NCBI GenBank assembly: GCA_025353305.1
Contig: JANXQX010000030.1
Coordinates: 1 to 6,896 of the forward strand
Direction: 5' to 3'
Length of the DNA stretch: 6,896 bases
From: Holophagaceae bacterium
Lineage (GTDB): Bacteria > Acidobacteriota > Holophagae > Holophagales > Holophagaceae
Made by a program: the position numbers and the translations under genes. Below the pieces are notes generated by a model, which saw only the letters and a list, made by a program, of their open reading frames with translations, was not told where the DNA came from and did no database searches. Positions 5,959 through 6,896 of the stretch are shown here, in pieces. Within the stretch, counting starts at the first letter, position 1. Every line of letters begins with the position of its first letter.

Positions 5959-6201
5959 CTAGCGTTTCCGGAATGGAGAGCCCGCACGAACTTTCGAAAA
6001 AAGTGCGCGGACCACGGGGTCATCTTCAACTGTTATTGGATCCTCTATCACCTTCTGTTTGCCGGTCTCGTTCACACGCCTCAGGGCTGTTTGGTTTGGC
6101 GTGGCCTGGGCATGGGTGTTAGGAGGGACCGGCCCTGCGATCTGGGGTAGGGTGGGGAATCCGAACAAAAACGCGAAAGCAATAAGGTTGGTAGATCGCA
6201 T
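5959..6201 (-). CDS. Small putative secreted protein of unknown function
   Basis: The product has 80 residues. An N-terminal Arg precedes a hydrophobic stretch (LIAFAFLFGFPTL, residues 6-18), so it looks exported; cleavage could fall after Ala31 (PPNTHA) or near Gly23. The remainder is short, polar and probably disordered. It has an acidic middle (VIEDPITVEDDPVV) and a basic C-terminus (KVRAGSPFRKR). No domain is recognisable. Translation is supported by AGAGG five bases before the ATG. It points the same way as the large dockerin gene and lies 110 bases upstream, so both may share a transcript, though palindromes separate them. It might be an accessory of that protein or an unrelated small gene. 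Existence as a real gene is moderately likely: the evidence is the signal-like start plus the ribosome-binding site. Confidence 0.6.
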   Translation of the reverse strand: MRSTNLIAFAFLFGFPTLPQIAGPVPPNTHAQATPNQTALRRVNETGKQKVIEDPITVEDDPVVRALFSKVRAGSPFRKR

Positions 6202-6356
6202 GGTTACCTCTGGGCGCAGGGCTGTGGACGATTCAGGTTCGGTGGTAAGTGATCCCTTCTGGCGATGTTCATGCCATGAATCAGTCGTTCCTTGAAAGGC
6301 CCATAATTGCTCACTTTGGCTTTCGATTTCTTGAGCTGAAACGAGCCCACCTCATG

Positions 6357-6383
6357 CGGATTCCGGAATCATTCCAGAATCCG
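6357..6383. repeat. 27-base near-perfect palindrome
   Basis: Arms CGGATTC (6357-6363) and GAATCCG (6377-6383) enclose a mismatched C/A pair and inner arms GGAAT (6365-6369) and ATTCC (6371-6375) around a single C at 6370. Twelve of thirteen pairs match. No T-run follows on either strand, so it looks more like a protein-binding site or a structured RNA element than a terminator. Confidence 0.55.
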
Positions 6384-6599
6384 GAAGGAAGAGATCGGCG
6401 AACGTCCGAATGCCAGCGCCTGCTCTCAAAGTCCCTGCAGACCTTCGTGCCCAAGGAGAGTAGACACACCGATAAATTTGAACTAGTCCCCGGATAGGGA
6501 AGACCCTAAAAGGCTTTTCCAAAGCTTCACATTCAAAGATTCATGGACATTCCAAAGCGTGGGCTTGCGAGCGATCCCATGCTGTTCTGCAAATTTGTT

Positions 6600-6618
6600 A
6601 AGGGTGCGATGCGCCCTT
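6600..6618 (-). terminator. Hairpin just after the membrane-protein gene
   Basis: AAGGG at 6600-6604 pairs with CCCTT at 6614-6618, with further G-C and C-G pairs inside, giving an eight-pair stem with a three-base loop; the inner T/G position is a mismatch on the minus strand but a wobble on the plus. It begins two bases after the TAG of the minus-strand gene. The bases that follow on the minus strand (AACAAATTT) are only a weak T-run, so termination may be inefficient. Confidence 0.4.
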
Positions 6619-6620
6619 CA

Positions 6621-6896
6621 CTATTTCCCAAAGCCGTCGGGCTTCTTGGAGAATCGGAAAGCCAGTGAGAAGAAGAATCGGGTACTGAACGTCGTCTCTG
6701 AAAGTTGATCCTCGGAGAGGTTGTCCTTCACGGTGTCACTCACCTGATACTTGCCATTCAACCGCTTTTCTGGCCGGACCACACCCCCGGCCACCAAGGC
6801 GAAATTGCGATTGAAGGTCCATTGCACGCCGAAGAAGGCATTGGGGCTCTTCAGGTCGAAACCGATGCCTGCAGTAGGCCCCCAGGTGAAGTTCGT
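6621..6896 (-). CDS. C-terminal part of a probable outer-membrane beta-barrel protein
   Basis: The frame is open from the right edge to a TAG at 6621-6623, giving the last 91 residues; the N-terminus lies outside the window. The sequence alternates aromatic or hydrophobic and polar residues in strand-length pieces: FTWGPTAGIGFDL, AFFGVQWTFNRNFALVAGGVV, and TFSTRFFFSLAFRF. These are separated by charged, loop-like segments (RPEKRLNGKYQVSDTVKDN). Such aromatic-rich alternation is typical of outer-membrane barrels. The final strand ends in Phe-Arg-Phe, but eight more residues (SKKPDGFGK region) follow, so the terminal Phe signal for barrel assembly would be internal. The exact family cannot be named from this fragment. 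It reads in the same direction as the small and large secreted-protein genes, but more than 400 bases and a hairpin separate them. Confidence 0.7.
   Translation of the reverse strand, partial: TNFTWGPTAGIGFDLKSPNAFFGVQWTFNRNFALVAGGVVRPEKRLNGKYQVSDTVKDNLSEDQLSETTFSTRFFFSLAFRFSKKPDGFGK

Larger units (their letters stand above)
6202..6620. other. Gene-free stretch with palindromes
   Basis: I see no convincing gene here. A plus-strand frame at 6249-6497 starts with GTG, has no ribosome-binding site and resembles nothing I know. Structures present are a perfect 13-base palindrome TTCATG-C-CATGAA at 6268-6280 (67 bases before the start of the small gene), the 27-base palindrome at 6357-6383, a small hairpin TAGGG/CCCTA at 6495-6508, and a stem GCTTT/AAAGC at 6513-6525. 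On the minus strand that stem is followed by CTTTTA, so it could be a weak secondary terminator for the membrane-protein gene at the right edge. Confidence 0.5.

Noticed and set aside
6249..6497. Plus-strand frame of 82 codons with GTG start
   Set aside because: No Shine-Dalgarno sequence before the GTG or the in-frame ATG at 6276, no domain, and it contains the 27-base palindrome. Left as non-coding.

Overview
The window looks like chromosomal DNA from a GC-rich, didermal bacterium, most likely an acidobacterium of the Holophaga/Geothrix type. This rests on the style of the proteins: a lipoprotein with a Cys-Ser-Gly6-Thr2-Pro7 linker and an Ig-like domain, a very large secreted Asp-box propeller protein with Ig repeats and a dockerin, and an outer-membrane beta-barrel C-terminus. 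It is an inference, since no marker gene is present.

Layout, left to right. (1) 1-489, minus: a TetR/AcrR-family repressor, cut at its C-terminal end by the window edge. (2) 490-709: a divergent intergenic region with a good minus-strand promoter, a TetR-type palindrome on its start-site side, and a second inverted repeat flanked by direct repeats over the -35 box. (3) 710-1228, plus: a small secreted protein of unknown function, followed by a strong hairpin terminator at 1245-1290. (4) 1322-2140 and 2150-5848, both minus: a two-gene unit transcribed from right to left. The 1232-residue protein is made first (signal peptide, about 11 Asp-box motifs in a large beta-propeller, four Ig-like repeats, C-terminal dockerin). 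The 272-residue lipoprotein follows (lipobox, Gly/Pro linker, Ig-like domain, C-terminal beta domain that looks cohesin-like). The ribosome-binding site of the second gene overlaps the stop codon of the first. (5) 5959-6201, minus: a small putative secreted protein 110 bases upstream of the large gene. (6) 6202-6620: no convincing gene, but several palindromes. (7) 6621-6896, minus: the last 91 residues of a probable outer-membrane beta-barrel protein, with a hairpin just past its stop.

The most interesting unit is the dockerin protein and the lipoprotein. The dockerin is read directly from two intact calcium-loop motifs. If the C-terminal domain of the lipoprotein is indeed a cohesin, the two genes would encode a cell-surface docking pair: a lipid-anchored receptor and a large secreted, probably adhesive or ligand-binding, propeller clipped onto it by calcium-dependent docking. 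No cellulase or other catalytic domain is recognisable, so this would be a non-cellulosomal use of the cohesin-dockerin module. The cohesin assignment is the weak link and is marked as inference.
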